A program made the translations under genes and the position numbers. 64,000 nt of DNA from the NCBI RefSeq assembly GCF_001708445.1, contig NZ_CP015637.1:3597001-3661000 (forward strand), in the 5' to 3' direction. The notes under the pieces were generated by a model. That model saw nothing but the letters and a program-made list of their open reading frames with translations. It was not told the DNA's origin and ran no database searches. This stretch comes from Pseudomonas fluorescens. GTDB lineage: Bacteria; Pseudomonadota; Gammaproteobacteria; Pseudomonadales; Pseudomonadaceae. Of the stretch, positions 35,317-43,731 are shown one piece after another (within the stretch, counting starts at the first letter, position 1; each line of letters starts with the position of its first letter).

Positions 35317-37140
35317 ATGTTTCGCACATTGCGCGGTATTCCGTTGCTGGGTTGCCTGTTGGGCAGTATCGGTTGCCATGGCCAACCCTCTGCCCCGCCG
35401 CCGATTGCCAAGGGTGACTACAGTGCGATCATCCGTTATCTGCAAGCGCGCATTCCACGGGAAATGGCCCGGGAAAATGTGCCGGGGCTGTCCATCGCGC
35501 TGGTCAATGGCCAGGAACTGATCTGGGCCCATGGCTTCGGCCTGGCGGACAAAGCCCGTGGCGTGCCGGTAACCCCCAACACGGCATTTCGCGCAGGGGC
35601 CATTTCCAAATTGCTCACCGCCACCGCGGCCCTGCAATTGGTAGAACAGCAACGGCTGGAGCTTGATGCACCGATCCAGCACACCCTGCGCGAGTTCTAT
35701 GTGCGCTCGCGCTTTCATAGCGACCAGGCGGCCGCCGACCGCGATATCACCCTGCGCCGCCTGCTCAGTCATCAGTCGGGCTTACCCAGCGAGCACCTGC
35801 GGGACCTGCGCAGTTCCTTCGCCATGAGCCAGATGCCAATGCGCGTCTCGGGGGTGTGGCTGAGCAGCCCGCCAGGATCCCAGGTGGCCTATTCCAATCT
35901 CGGTTATGCGCTGGTCGGCGCTGCGATTGAGCGCAGCACCGGCAAGGACTTCGAAACCCAGCTGCAAACCAGCCTGCTCAAGCCGTTGCGAATGAGCCAG
36001 TCGAGTTTTGTCGGCACCGGCACCCAACTGGGCTACCGCGCCCTGGGTTATCAGGACGGCAGCGCCAGCACTGACGCCCAGGTGCGTGACCTCGCCGCCG
36101 CCGGTTTATGGACCAGCCCCAAGGACCTGAGCCACTACGTGCAGATGCTGTTTGCCCAGGGTATCTACCGGGACCATCGCGTAGTGGGCAGTGCCTCCAT
36201 CGAACAGATGTTCACCCAGCAAAACACCGGGAACGCCCTGGACTTCGACTGCCAGATCGGCCTCGGGTGGTTTCTCGCCCCCTGTGGCGACGAGCCGGTC
36301 GCCCCCGGTGTACGCACCTACCAGCACAGTGGCGGTGGCGACGATTTTGCCGCGCAATTGACCCTGCTGCCGGACCCGCAACTGGCGGTCATCATCATGG
36401 CCAACGACAGCAACGCCGAAGACATGGTGGTCGCGCTGTCCAACGACGCCCTGCGCCTGATGCTCCAGGCGCAGACAGGCCGCCCTGTGTGCGCCGATAA
36501 CTGCGCGGCCCCCACCCATGGGCTCAAGTTGCGCCAGGTGCCGGCAGCCGTCGACCGCAAGCGCCTGGCTGGGTTTTACGCTACGGCCTGGGGCGTGTTC
36601 CGCATCCGGGACGAGCACTCGCGCCTGTCCGGTGAGCTGTCGGGGTATACCTTTGACTTGCTGCGCGATGAGGACGGCTGGCTGCGCGCGCAGAAAAAGT
36701 TCCTCGGTTTCTGGCTCGAGGATCTCGGCGAACTGGGGCGTGTGCAACTCGACGTCGTCACCGTACAGGGCCGGCAAATGCTGACTGCGCGCAGCCACGG
36801 CCAGCGCATTGCCCTGGGTGAGCGGATCGACCCGCCAACCCTGCCCCTGGCCTGGGCCGACACCATCGGCACCTACCAGGTACTCAACACCCATGAGCCT
36901 GACGCGCCGCTGAGCGGCGTCAGCGTGCGCCTGGAGGACGGCTTCCTGGTAATCCGCGGGCAACTGCACGACGAGCCGCTGACCGATTACATCCTGCTGC
37001 CCGTGGACAACGCCCATGCCGTATTGGCCGGCAACGGCTATGGCCTGGGCGACACCGTCAGCCGCCAGGTCAACGGCCTCAGCGCTTCGGGCTACGCCTT
37101 CAAACGCACGCAATCGCCGCACAAACCGCTGATTTTTTAA
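35317..37140 (+). CDS. Exported serine-hydrolase-like protein lacking the usual Ser (Ala95)
   Basis: 607-aa protein of the beta-lactamase/penicillin-binding fold (class C/DD-peptidase type). A hydrophobic leader with two Cys (residues 13 and 20; LLGC fits a lipobox better than SIGC) points to an exported lipoprotein. Motif two (Tyr-Ser-Asn in VAYSNLGYAL) and motif three (His-Ser-Gly in YQHSGGGDDF) are present. Motif one reads AGAISKLLTATA, so the nucleophile position, Ser in S-x-x-K, is Ala95 with Lys98 kept. A 230-residue C-terminal domain follows. It may be a pseudo-enzyme or binding protein; a sequencing error cannot be excluded. Confidence 0.8.
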   Translation: MFRTLRGIPLLGCLLGSIGCHGQPSAPPPIAKGDYSAIIRYLQARIPREMARENVPGLSIALVNGQELIWAHGFGLADKARGVPVTPNTAFRAGAISKLLTATAALQLVEQQRLELDAPIQHTLREFYVRSRFHSDQAAADRDITLRRLLSHQSGLPSEHLRDLRSSFAMSQMPMRVSGVWLSSPPGSQVAYSNLGYALVGAAIERSTGKDFETQLQTSLLKPLRMSQSSFVGTGTQLGYRALGYQDGSASTDAQVRDLAAAGLWTSPKDLSHYVQMLFAQGIYRDHRVVGSASIEQMFTQQNTGNALDFDCQIGLGWFLAPCGDEPVAPGVRTYQHSGGGDDFAAQLTLLPDPQLAVIIMANDSNAEDMVVALSNDALRLMLQAQTGRPVCADNCAAPTHGLKLRQVPAAVDRKRLAGFYATAWGVFRIRDEHSRLSGELSGYTFDLLRDEDGWLRAQKKFLGFWLEDLGELGRVQLDVVTVQGRQMLTARSHGQRIALGERIDPPTLPLAWADTIGTYQVLNTHEPDAPLSGVSVRLEDGFLVIRGQLHDEPLTDYILLPVDNAHAVLAGNGYGLGDTVSRQVNGLSASGYAFKRTQSPHKPLIF

Positions 37141-37159
37141 CCCTGGAGGAACACTGTAC

Positions 37160-37402
37160 TGTGGCGAGCGGGCTTGCCCCGCGTTGGGGCGCGAAGCGGC
37201 CCCATTACAGGCGATGTGTTTTTAACTGACACACCGCGGTGCCTGGTTTTGGGGACGCGGCGCCTGTAAGTTCTTCGCGAGCAAGCTCGCTCCTACAAAA
37301 AAGCCTTAACTGAACGGCATTAGGGCTTGCCCCCGATAGCGGTGTATCAGTCAGCTAACCTGTAACTGACACACCGCTATCAGGGGCAAGCCCCCTCCCA
37401 CA
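37160..37402. repeat. Composite REP cluster of three classes
   Basis: Class C arm at 37160 (TGTGGCGAGCGGGCTTGCCC), a class B arm at 37271-37297 ending CGCTCCTACA, then a class A pair at 37322-37402 are joined without partners, as if REPs inserted into each other. It fills most of the gap between two convergent genes and may act as a bidirectional transcription barrier. Confidence 0.75.
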
Positions 37403-37432
37403 TTGGATCTCGGTTGCCTTCGAGGATCAGCG

Positions 37433-38296
37433 TCAGGCCGTGGTTGCGAGTTCTTCCAGTTGGTCCATCAACGCCTGCGGCTTGAGCACCAGCACGTCAC
37501 TCTCCAGCGCATCCAGCACCACTTCGGCGGTGTTGCCGATCAGCGCTCCGGAAATCCCGGTGCGTGCGACAGTGCCGATGATCGTCACCGCGGCCTGGAG
37601 CGCGTGCGCCGTATGCGGGATCAGCACATCTGCCGGGCCTTCCTTGATATGAAGGTGCGCGTCATCCACGTCGAATTCGGCCTGGAACGCCTGGCATTGC
37701 TCGCGATAGCGCGCCTCGATGGTTTCCTTGAGCTGGAAGGTCGGATCCGCCGCCGACAGCATGGGCGACGGATGGGCGCTGATCACATGCAGTTGGGCCT
37801 TGGCCAGGCTGGCGATATCAAAACCGTGGTCAATGATCGAGTGGTGCAGTGCGCGGTGTTCGACATCGCTGTTGCCCACGTCGATGGCCGCGAGGATTAC
37901 GCCGTCGGCCCACGGCGTCGAGGTCTTGACCAGCAGGACCGGCGTCGGGCAATAGCGCAGCAGCTTCCAGTCCGCAGGCGTCAGCAGGGCCTTTTTCAAC
38001 GGGCTGTCGGGATAGTGCTGCTTGATCACCAGCCCACAGCCTTCGGCCTGCTGCACGTCGATGATGGTTTTGTGCAGGCTGTCATTCCAGGCTTGCTCGG
38101 TGGTGACGCTATAGCCGTCACCCTGCAAACCGGTCTTGAGCAGGCTCAAGAGCGCCGAATGCTCGTGTTTCCTGTCGCAGACCAGCAAGTGCAGGTGCGC
38201 GTCGGTGACCCCGGCGATCAGCTTGGCGCGCTTGAGGGCCAGGCTTTCCGAATGCTCGGGCTCGATGACCACCAGGATGCTGCGGATAGCTTGCAT
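37433..38296 (-). CDS. Universal stress protein, tandem UspA domains
   Basis: 287-aa cytoplasmic protein with two UspA domains (about 1-135 and 150-285). The second ends with the ATP-binding-type motif TIIGTVARTGISGALIGNTAEVVLD, in which G-x2-G-x9-G(S/T/N) is the nucleotide site. The first lacks an obvious ATP motif. Pseudomonas tandem UspA proteins support survival under oxygen limitation. The start at 38296 has GGAG 9 nt upstream. A consensus ANR/FNR box sits 62 bp upstream at the spacing of an activator site, so low-oxygen induction is strongly suggested. Confidence 0.9.
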   Translation of the reverse strand: MQAIRSILVVIEPEHSESLALKRAKLIAGVTDAHLHLLVCDRKHEHSALLSLLKTGLQGDGYSVTTEQAWNDSLHKTIIDVQQAEGCGLVIKQHYPDSPLKKALLTPADWKLLRYCPTPVLLVKTSTPWADGVILAAIDVGNSDVEHRALHHSIIDHGFDIASLAKAQLHVISAHPSPMLSAADPTFQLKETIEARYREQCQAFQAEFDVDDAHLHIKEGPADVLIPHTAHALQAAVTIIGTVARTGISGALIGNTAEVVLDALESDVLVLKPQALMDQLEELATTA

Positions 38297-38328
38297 GGTC
38301 GGGATCTCCAGAAAAGGGGCGTTAGACA

Positions 38329-38334
38329 ACTATA
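38329..38334 (-). promoter_or_regulatory. Predicted -10 element of the ANR-dependent usp promoter
   Basis: On the minus strand TATAGT. It places transcription start near 38322, so the ANR box centre (38364.5) is about 42 bp upstream, matching a class II FNR/ANR promoter. Confidence 0.6.
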
Positions 38335-38357
38335 GTTGCTGCTCGCCAGCCGTCATG

Positions 38358-38371
38358 TTGATGCACATCAA
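38358..38371 (-). promoter_or_regulatory. ANR/FNR box upstream of the usp gene
   Basis: TTGATGCACATCAA matches the FNR/ANR consensus TTGAT-N4-ATCAA at every fixed position. Orientation and spacing to the usp start favour control of this gene. The same region also lies 74 bp upstream of miaE on the other strand. Confidence 0.85.
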
Positions 38372-38444
38372 GGCCAGTGGCTGGTGGTCTGCGGCGTGGT
38401 CGGTATAATCGGCGCCCTTTTGTGACCCTTTGCCCGTGAGCCCG

Positions 38445-39047
38445 ATGAACCTGCCCGAAATCCACGAATTCCTCGGTTGCCCCACCCCCGACGCCTGGGT
38501 GCAGGCCGCGCTGGCCGATCAGGACACCCTGCTGATCGACCACAAGAACTGCGAATTCAAGGCCGCCAGCACTGCCCTGAGCCTGATCGCCAAGTACCAC
38601 GGCCATGTGGACCTGATCAACATGATGTCGCGCCTGGCCCGGGAAGAGCTGGTGCACCACGAGCAAGTGATGCGCCTGATGAAGAAGCGCAAGGTCGAGT
38701 TGCGCCAGTTGCATGCCGGGCGTTACGCCTCCGGGTTGCGCAAGGTTGTGCGTAGCCATGAACCGGTCAAGCTGGTGGATACCCTGGTGGTCGGCGCGTT
38801 TATCGAGGCGCGCAGTTGCGAGCGTTTCGAAGCCCTGGTACCGCATCTGGACGAGGAACTCGGCAAGTTTTACTTCGGCTTGCTCAAGAGCGAAGCGCGG
38901 CACTACCAGGGTTACCTGAAGCTGGCCTACCAGTATGGCGACGCCAAGGACATCGCCCAGGTGATCGAGCGGGTGCGGGCGGCCGAGCAGGCACTGATCG
39001 AGTCACCCGACGTCGAGTTCCGCTTTCACAGTGGCGTGCCAGCCTGA
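38445..39047 (+). CDS. miaE: tRNA 2-methylthio-N6-isopentenyl adenosine hydroxylase MiaE
   Basis: 200-aa non-heme diiron enzyme that hydroxylates ms2i6A to ms2io6A at tRNA position 37. It shows the ferritin-like four-helix iron ligands in EFKAASTALSLIAKYHGH, REELVHHEQVMRLM, and the second pair in FIEARSCERF and EARHYQGYLKLA. The ATG at 38445 gives the family start MNLPEIHEFLGCPTPDAW. It overlaps the 3' end of the convergent MFS gene by 45 bp. The identification is firm from the full-length match to the family pattern. Confidence 0.92.
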   Translation: MNLPEIHEFLGCPTPDAWVQAALADQDTLLIDHKNCEFKAASTALSLIAKYHGHVDLINMMSRLAREELVHHEQVMRLMKKRKVELRQLHAGRYASGLRKVVRSHEPVKLVDTLVVGAFIEARSCERFEALVPHLDEELGKFYFGLLKSEARHYQGYLKLAYQYGDAKDIAQVIERVRAAEQALIESPDVEFRFHSGVPA

Positions 39048-40202
39048 GGCCACGGCGACGCCGATCAGCGCGGTGATCCCGGTCAACAGCAGGATCACCG
39101 TTTGCGTGCCCCAGGGCGCCGCCAGCAACGCGATCAGCAAGCCCGCCAGCGGTTGGGCCAGGTTGTTGAGCAGGGTGAGCACGCCCACCGTCTTGCCAAA
39201 GTCCTGCACCGGTATCACGCGCTGGCGGGTGCTGCGCAGGTACACGTTGAACATTTTGTCGAAACCGGTGACCAGCAAGAAGCCCACGGCATAGGTCATG
39301 AGCCCGGGGCTGAGCGCGGTGATCAGCGCCCCGAGTGCAATCATCGAATACGACAACCCACCCAGTACCTTCAACGGCAGGCTGCAGCGCGCCAGGTAAA
39401 ACAGAATCGCGATGGTCACCACGGCCCCCGCGGCTTGCAGCAACGCATAGGCGTCCTTGTCGGCGGCAAAGTGCCCCGTGACCATTGCCGCCGAAGTCGC
39501 CAGCGTCACACCGATGATCAGGTTGACGCCGACCGCCAGGGTGATGATCCGCTTCAATTGCGTCAGGTTGCGGATATGCCGGAAGGCAATGCGCAGCGGT
39601 TGCAGCCAGATATCCTGGTGTTGCTCGAAGGTTTCCAGGTGCACCCGGCTATGGCGTTGCCAGATCAGCATCGCCAGGTCTGCCAGGACAAACAGCCCGG
39701 CAACCCCCAGTACCACCCAATGCCAGGCCCACACTTGCAGCATCAGCGCCGCGACCAAGGGGCCCAGCACCAGGCCGCTCTGGTCGGCAATCTGCGAATA
39801 GGACAACGTCTTGGTATAGCTGTACTGCCTGAAGATGTGCGGCATCAGCACTTCCCGCGCCATGATGCCCTGGGTGGTCAACACTCCACACAGCGCCGAC
39901 AGCAGCACAATCCAGTAAATGCCGTCGAACACCCCGTACAGCGCCACCGCGACCACGCAGGCCAGTGCTCGGTAGACCTGGCTGATATGCAGGATGCGGA
40001 CTGGCGAGAACTTGTCGCACAATGCCCCGCACACCGGGAACGCCAGGTAGCGCGGTAGCGACTCGAGAAAAAATGCCAGGCCCGCCCAGCTCACGCTGTT
40101 GGTGGTCTGGAACACGATGAGCGGCACGATAAACAGCAGAATCTGGTCCGCCAGCCGTGACAGGAACAGCGAAACGAAGAACGCCAGGTAATCCTTGCGC
40201 AT
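39003..40202 (-). CDS. MFS transporter (12 TM)
   Basis: 399-aa major facilitator superfamily protein with 12 hydrophobic segments. The loop motif between TM2 and TM3 reads FPVCGALCDKFSPVRIL, and the mid-loop is the long basic stretch HSRVHLETFEQHQDIWLQPL. Substrate is unknown; related proteins export drugs or siderophores. Its 3' end is encoded in the opposite strand of the last 15 codons of miaE (45-bp convergent overlap). It is divergent from rstA across a 156-bp region with AT-rich direct repeats. Confidence 0.85.
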   Translation of the reverse strand: MRKDYLAFFVSLFLSRLADQILLFIVPLIVFQTTNSVSWAGLAFFLESLPRYLAFPVCGALCDKFSPVRILHISQVYRALACVVAVALYGVFDGIYWIVLLSALCGVLTTQGIMAREVLMPHIFRQYSYTKTLSYSQIADQSGLVLGPLVAALMLQVWAWHWVVLGVAGLFVLADLAMLIWQRHSRVHLETFEQHQDIWLQPLRIAFRHIRNLTQLKRIITLAVGVNLIIGVTLATSAAMVTGHFAADKDAYALLQAAGAVVTIAILFYLARCSLPLKVLGGLSYSMIALGALITALSPGLMTYAVGFLLVTGFDKMFNVYLRSTRQRVIPVQDFGKTVGVLTLLNNLAQPLAGLLIALLAAPWGTQTVILLLTGITALIGVAVASGWHATVKAELDVG

Positions 40203-40222
40203 ACAACTCCCTGTGAATGGCG

Positions 40223-40259
40223 TTAAAGATTGCAGGCTATTTGTTAAAAACTCTTAAAA
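40223..40259. promoter_or_regulatory. TTAAA direct repeats in the MFS / rstA gap
   Basis: TTAAAG at 40223 and TTAAAA at 40244 and 40254 lie on the same face of the helix (spacing 21 and 10 bp). Direct repeats of this spacing are typical for OmpR-family regulators, so autoregulation by RstA is a possibility. Confidence 0.4.
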
Positions 40260-40316
40260 GCATGAAGCTTGGTCACCCGCTACGGGCCAAGCGCTGCTGT
40301 CGGGCAGCTTGCCACC

Positions 40317-40322
40317 TATAAT
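40317..40322 (+). promoter_or_regulatory. Predicted rstA -10 element
   Basis: TATAAT, exact consensus, 36 bp upstream of the rstA ATG. No clear -35 hexamer is seen at 17 bp, which fits an activator-dependent promoter. Confidence 0.5.
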
Positions 40323-40358
40323 GCCCGCACTTCAATCGGCGTCGCATATTGAGAACGT

Positions 40359-41066
40359 ATGGAAAACCTGGGTCTGGGCAAGGTCCTGCTCGTTGAGGAC
40401 GATGAGAAGCTGGCAGGGCTGATCGCGCATTTTCTGGCGCAGCATGGCTTTGAGGTGCGGGTGGTGCACCGGGGCGATTTGGCCTTGGCGGTGTTTCTCG
40501 ACTTCAAGCCCAAGATTGTCGTACTCGACCTGATGCTGCCCGGCCAGAGCGGCCTGCATGTGTGTCGCGAGATTCGCACGGTGTCCGACACGCCCATCGT
40601 GATCCTCACCGCCAAGGAAGATGACCTGGACCATATCCTGGGCCTGGAATCCGGCGCCGACGATTACGTGATCAAGCCGATCAAGCCGCCGGTGCTGCTC
40701 GCACGCCTGCGCGCCCTGCAACGTCGCCAGTCACCGGAGCCAACGGTGCGCGGCGCCGTGGAGTTCGGCCGACTGTCGATTGACCGCAGTTGCCGGGTAG
40801 TCAGCCTGGGGGAGGAGCAGATCGACCTCACCACCATGGAATTCGAATTGCTGTGGTTGCTGGCCAGCAACGCCGGCAAGATCCTGTCCCGCGATGACAT
40901 CCTCAACCGCATGCGCGGCATCGCCTTCGATGGCCTGAACCGCAGCGTCGACGTGTACATCAGCAAACTGCGCGGCAAACTCAATGACAACCCGCGTGAG
41001 CCGGTGTGCATCAAGACCATCTGGGGCAAGGGTTATCTGTTCAATCCATTTGCGTGGGAGGTCTAG
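40359..41066 (+). CDS. rstA: OmpR-family response regulator RstA
   Basis: 235-aa response regulator. Receiver residues are Asp14-Asp15 (acidic pair), phospho-acceptor Asp57 in VLDLMLPG, Thr84 and Lys106. The C-terminal winged helix (about 140-232) contains LTTMEFELLWLLASNAGKILSRD and RSVDVYISKLRGKL. It is followed directly by the sensor kinase gene, the ATG coming right after its stop. RstA in enteric bacteria responds to low Mg2+/acid; the signal in Pseudomonas is not established. Confidence 0.88.
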   Translation: MENLGLGKVLLVEDDEKLAGLIAHFLAQHGFEVRVVHRGDLALAVFLDFKPKIVVLDLMLPGQSGLHVCREIRTVSDTPIVILTAKEDDLDHILGLESGADDYVIKPIKPPVLLARLRALQRRQSPEPTVRGAVEFGRLSIDRSCRVVSLGEEQIDLTTMEFELLWLLASNAGKILSRDDILNRMRGIAFDGLNRSVDVYISKLRGKLNDNPREPVCIKTIWGKGYLFNPFAWEV

Positions 41067-42344
41067 ATGCTGCGCCTGTTTCTGCGCCTGTATGTGATTC
41101 TGGCCCTGGGCCTGGCGGGGGCTATCTGGCTGGTCAACTACACCTTCGATGAGCTGATGCCCGAAGCCAACGAAACCTATAACCGCGAAGCCGTGCGGGG
41201 TCCGGCGTATGGACTGGTAGAGCAATTGCGTCCTCTGCAAAGGGACGCGCGCCAGGCCCGGCTGGCCGAGTTGCAGCCCCATTACGGGCTGCGCCTGAAG
41301 CTGGTGCAGAAGGATACCCAGGCCCTGACCGAGCGTGAACAGGCGCTTTTGGACAAGGGGCAGCTGGTGGTGCGCGGCGACTTCATGGAGTTTCTCGCGA
41401 CCATCGACGGTAGCTCGCAACTGCTGGAAATCAAGTTGCCGGAAGAGCCCAAGTGGCTGTACCTGTGGGCCTATGGTTTCCTCGGGGTGTGCCTGGCCAT
41501 CGTGCTGTACTTCTGGGTTCGACCCCATTGGCGCGACCTGGAACATATCCGCCTGGCCGCGCAGCGCTTCGGTGACAACGACCTCGGTTCGCGCATCCTG
41601 CTGCCGCGCCGCTCCACCGTGCGCGAGCTGGCCGGGCACTTCAACCAGATGGCCGAACGCATCGAAAGCCTGATCGCCAACCAGCGCGAACTGACCAACG
41701 CAGTCTCCCATGAGTTGCGCACGCCGATTGCGCGCCTGTCGTTCGAGCTCGACCAACTCCGGCAACAGGCCGACCCGCGCCAGAGCCGCGCGCTGATCAC
41801 GGACATGTACGCCGACTTGGGCGAACTGGAAGAAATGGTCTCCGAGCTGCTGACCTACGCCAGCCTCGAGCGCGGCGCCACCCAGGTCACCCGGGAAAAC
41901 ATCGAAGCCCACAGCTGGCTCGACAGCGTGATTGGCAGCGTCGCCCTGGAGGCCGAGGCGGAAGGTGTGCACCTGTCACTGCGCACCTGTGAAGTCGACA
42001 TTATCCAGATCGAGCCACGTTTTATGGCGCGCGCGGTGATCAACCTGCTGCGCAACGCCATCCGTTACGCCGACCGCCGCGTGGAAGTGTCACTGGTCAA
42101 GTTCGGCAGCGGCTACGAAGTGCGGGTCTGCGACGACGGCCCTGGCGTGCCCGAGGAGGGCCGGGCAAAAATCTTCCAGCCGTTCATGCGCCTCGACGCC
42201 AGCCGTGACCGCCGCACCGGCGGCTTCGGCCTGGGCCTGGCGCTTGTGCAGCGGGTATCGCAGTGGCACGGCGGCCAGGTGCAAGTGCTGGATTCGGAGT
42301 GGGGCGGGGCGTCGTTTCGGATGACGTGGGCGTACGCCGAATAA
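41067..42344 (+). CDS. rstB: Sensor histidine kinase RstB
   Basis: 425-aa inner-membrane histidine kinase. TM1 is about residues 9-23 and TM2 about 132-151, bracketing a 108-residue periplasmic sensor with the pattern LRLKLVQKD and LEIKLPEEPKWLYL. The HAMP segment follows, then His215 in NAVSHELRTPIARL, and a HATPase domain with NLLRNAIRYAD (N-box), CDDGPGVPEE (G1) and RRTGGFGLGLALV (G2). It is the cognate partner of the preceding regulator, and the two form one operon. Confidence 0.88.
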   Translation: MLRLFLRLYVILALGLAGAIWLVNYTFDELMPEANETYNREAVRGPAYGLVEQLRPLQRDARQARLAELQPHYGLRLKLVQKDTQALTEREQALLDKGQLVVRGDFMEFLATIDGSSQLLEIKLPEEPKWLYLWAYGFLGVCLAIVLYFWVRPHWRDLEHIRLAAQRFGDNDLGSRILLPRRSTVRELAGHFNQMAERIESLIANQRELTNAVSHELRTPIARLSFELDQLRQQADPRQSRALITDMYADLGELEEMVSELLTYASLERGATQVTRENIEAHSWLDSVIGSVALEAEAEGVHLSLRTCEVDIIQIEPRFMARAVINLLRNAIRYADRRVEVSLVKFGSGYEVRVCDDGPGVPEEGRAKIFQPFMRLDASRDRRTGGFGLGLALVQRVSQWHGGQVQVLDSEWGGASFRMTWAYAE

Positions 42345-42864
42345 GCCTCCCGCGGGTCATCCTGTGGCGAGCAGGCTTGTTGTGGCGAACGGGCTTGTTG
42401 TGGCGAGCGGGCTTGCCCCGCGTTGGGCTGCGAAGCAGCCCCAAAACCAGGCACCGCGGTGTGTCAGTTAAAAACACATCGCCTGTAATGGGGCCGCTTC
42501 GCGCCCCAACGCGGGTCGTTGACGTTTTTCGCGAGCAAGAACTAGGCGTCCCCCTCGCTCCTACAGAAGGCGATGTACGCTTAACTGAATGGCATTAGGG
42601 CAAGCCCCCTCCCACATGTTGCTCCCCGTATGTTCGCGATTAATGCAGTGCCCGCACTCGTTCGAAAGTAGCATTCGCACCCCCATCCCAAGAGCCTGCT
42701 GGTGAGCTACGACATCAATCCGCTGGGGTTCTTCTACCCCTTTGATGCAACGCGGTCCCCTGTGGGAGGGGGCTTGCCCCCGATGGCGGTGTGTCAGTCA
42801 CAGCTGTTTGAGCTGACACTCCCTCATCGGGGGCAAGCCCCCTCCCACATTTGGATTTGTGTTG
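42345..42864. repeat. 520-bp REP-rich gap between rstB and the DUF1289 gene
   Basis: Class C arms TGTGGCGAGCAGG begin at 42363, 42381 and 42399 (period 18 bp), and the element continues to 42515. A class B long-loop arm lies at 42530-42565, a class A fragment at 42594-42615, and a full class A pair at 42761-42849. The part at 42616-42760 has no REP and may hold a decayed coding fragment reading NPLGFFYPFDATR; I cannot identify it. Confidence 0.7.
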
Positions 42865-43335
42865 TCAGTCGGCGAACGCATCCCTCAGGAACGCCGGCGC
42901 GATATAGCGCTGGTAGTGCGCCTCGGACAGGATGAAGAACTCACGGTCGATGGCATCGCGCAGCTCTGGGAGCGCCCAGTCGCGAAACTCCGGCAGCAGC
43001 ACCATGCCATAAGCCTCGAGGTTGTTGATCACCCGCGCCCCACGGGCAATCAACTGGTACGCCCAGCAGTACTCGGACTGGTGCGGCACAAAGCGAATCT
43101 TGCGTTGCTCCAGTTGCCCACGCAGGGTCTTGGGGTCGAAAACCTCCAGCTTGCCGGCCATCACCTGTACCAGCAGCTGCTCAAGCCTTAGCCATACCGC
43201 GCGTTTTTGCTCTTCGTTATACCCATTCCATTGGATCACTTCGTGGTGGAAGCGCTTGCAGCCGCGGCACACGAGATCGCCGTAAACCGTTGAGCACAGG
43301 CCTACGCAGGGGGTCTTGATGGTTTGATTGGACAT
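42865..43335 (-). CDS. DUF1289 family protein
   Basis: 156-aa protein with an N-terminal DUF1289 zinc-like motif (KTPCVGLCSTVYGDLVCRGCKRFHHEVIQWNGY, Cys pattern C-x3-C-x8-C-x2-C), probably a small metal-binding knuckle. The C-terminal 90 residues are a helical extension found in Pseudomonas members. Function is unknown. The ATG at 43335 has a weak ribosome site, and an upstream ATG adds only four residues. It is divergent from acnB across about 400 bp. Confidence 0.82.
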   Translation of the reverse strand: MSNQTIKTPCVGLCSTVYGDLVCRGCKRFHHEVIQWNGYNEEQKRAVWLRLEQLLVQVMAGKLEVFDPKTLRGQLEQRKIRFVPHQSEYCWAYQLIARGARVINNLEAYGMVLLPEFRDWALPELRDAIDREFFILSEAHYQRYIAPAFLRDAFAD

Positions 43336-43484
43336 GGGTGGCAACACACAAATCAGCGAAACAGTGCGCCATGTTAGCCCTTTGTCTAAGGTTGATCACC
43401 CAGCAAACTTAGTCAGGCAACTTACCTTTAGAAATTTTTTGCCGTAGAATCATCCGGCCTTGTAAGGCGCCAAACAATCCGCTG

Positions 43485-43620
43485 GAAGCTGTTTTCAAAG
43501 CGTCACGAGCACAGTCGTTCCTTCAGAACGGTGTTGGCGATGGTGATTACCCGGTAGGTAGTCCCAGCGCCAACCCTCATCAGCTCCGTTCTGCAGGCGT
43601 AAAACTTTGAAAGCAGCTTC
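43485..43620 (+). ncRNA. Candidate structured leader RNA upstream of acnB
   Basis: 136 nt that folds into one long nested hairpin. A 16-bp stem joins 43485-43500 to 43605-43620 (one G-U), an 8-bp stem joins 43524-43531 to 43586-43593, a 7-bp stem joins 43533-43539 to 43568-43574, and a 7-bp stem joins 43545-43551 to 43557-43563 around a CGGUA loop. An alternative small hairpin CGUUC/GAACG (43516-43530) would compete with the 8-bp stem. It lies 111 bp before the acnB start. It could be a 5' UTR switch or a separate small RNA. The strand is not certain. Confidence 0.55.
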
Positions 43621-43731
43621 TGTGAGGAATGCCGGCAGCGCTGGCTTTGCGGCCCAAAAAGCCCCCGAGCGCATGCGTGCCGTTCATTTCTGGATGAGCG
43701 TCCCGTGGGACCACTGATGAGGGTAATAACT

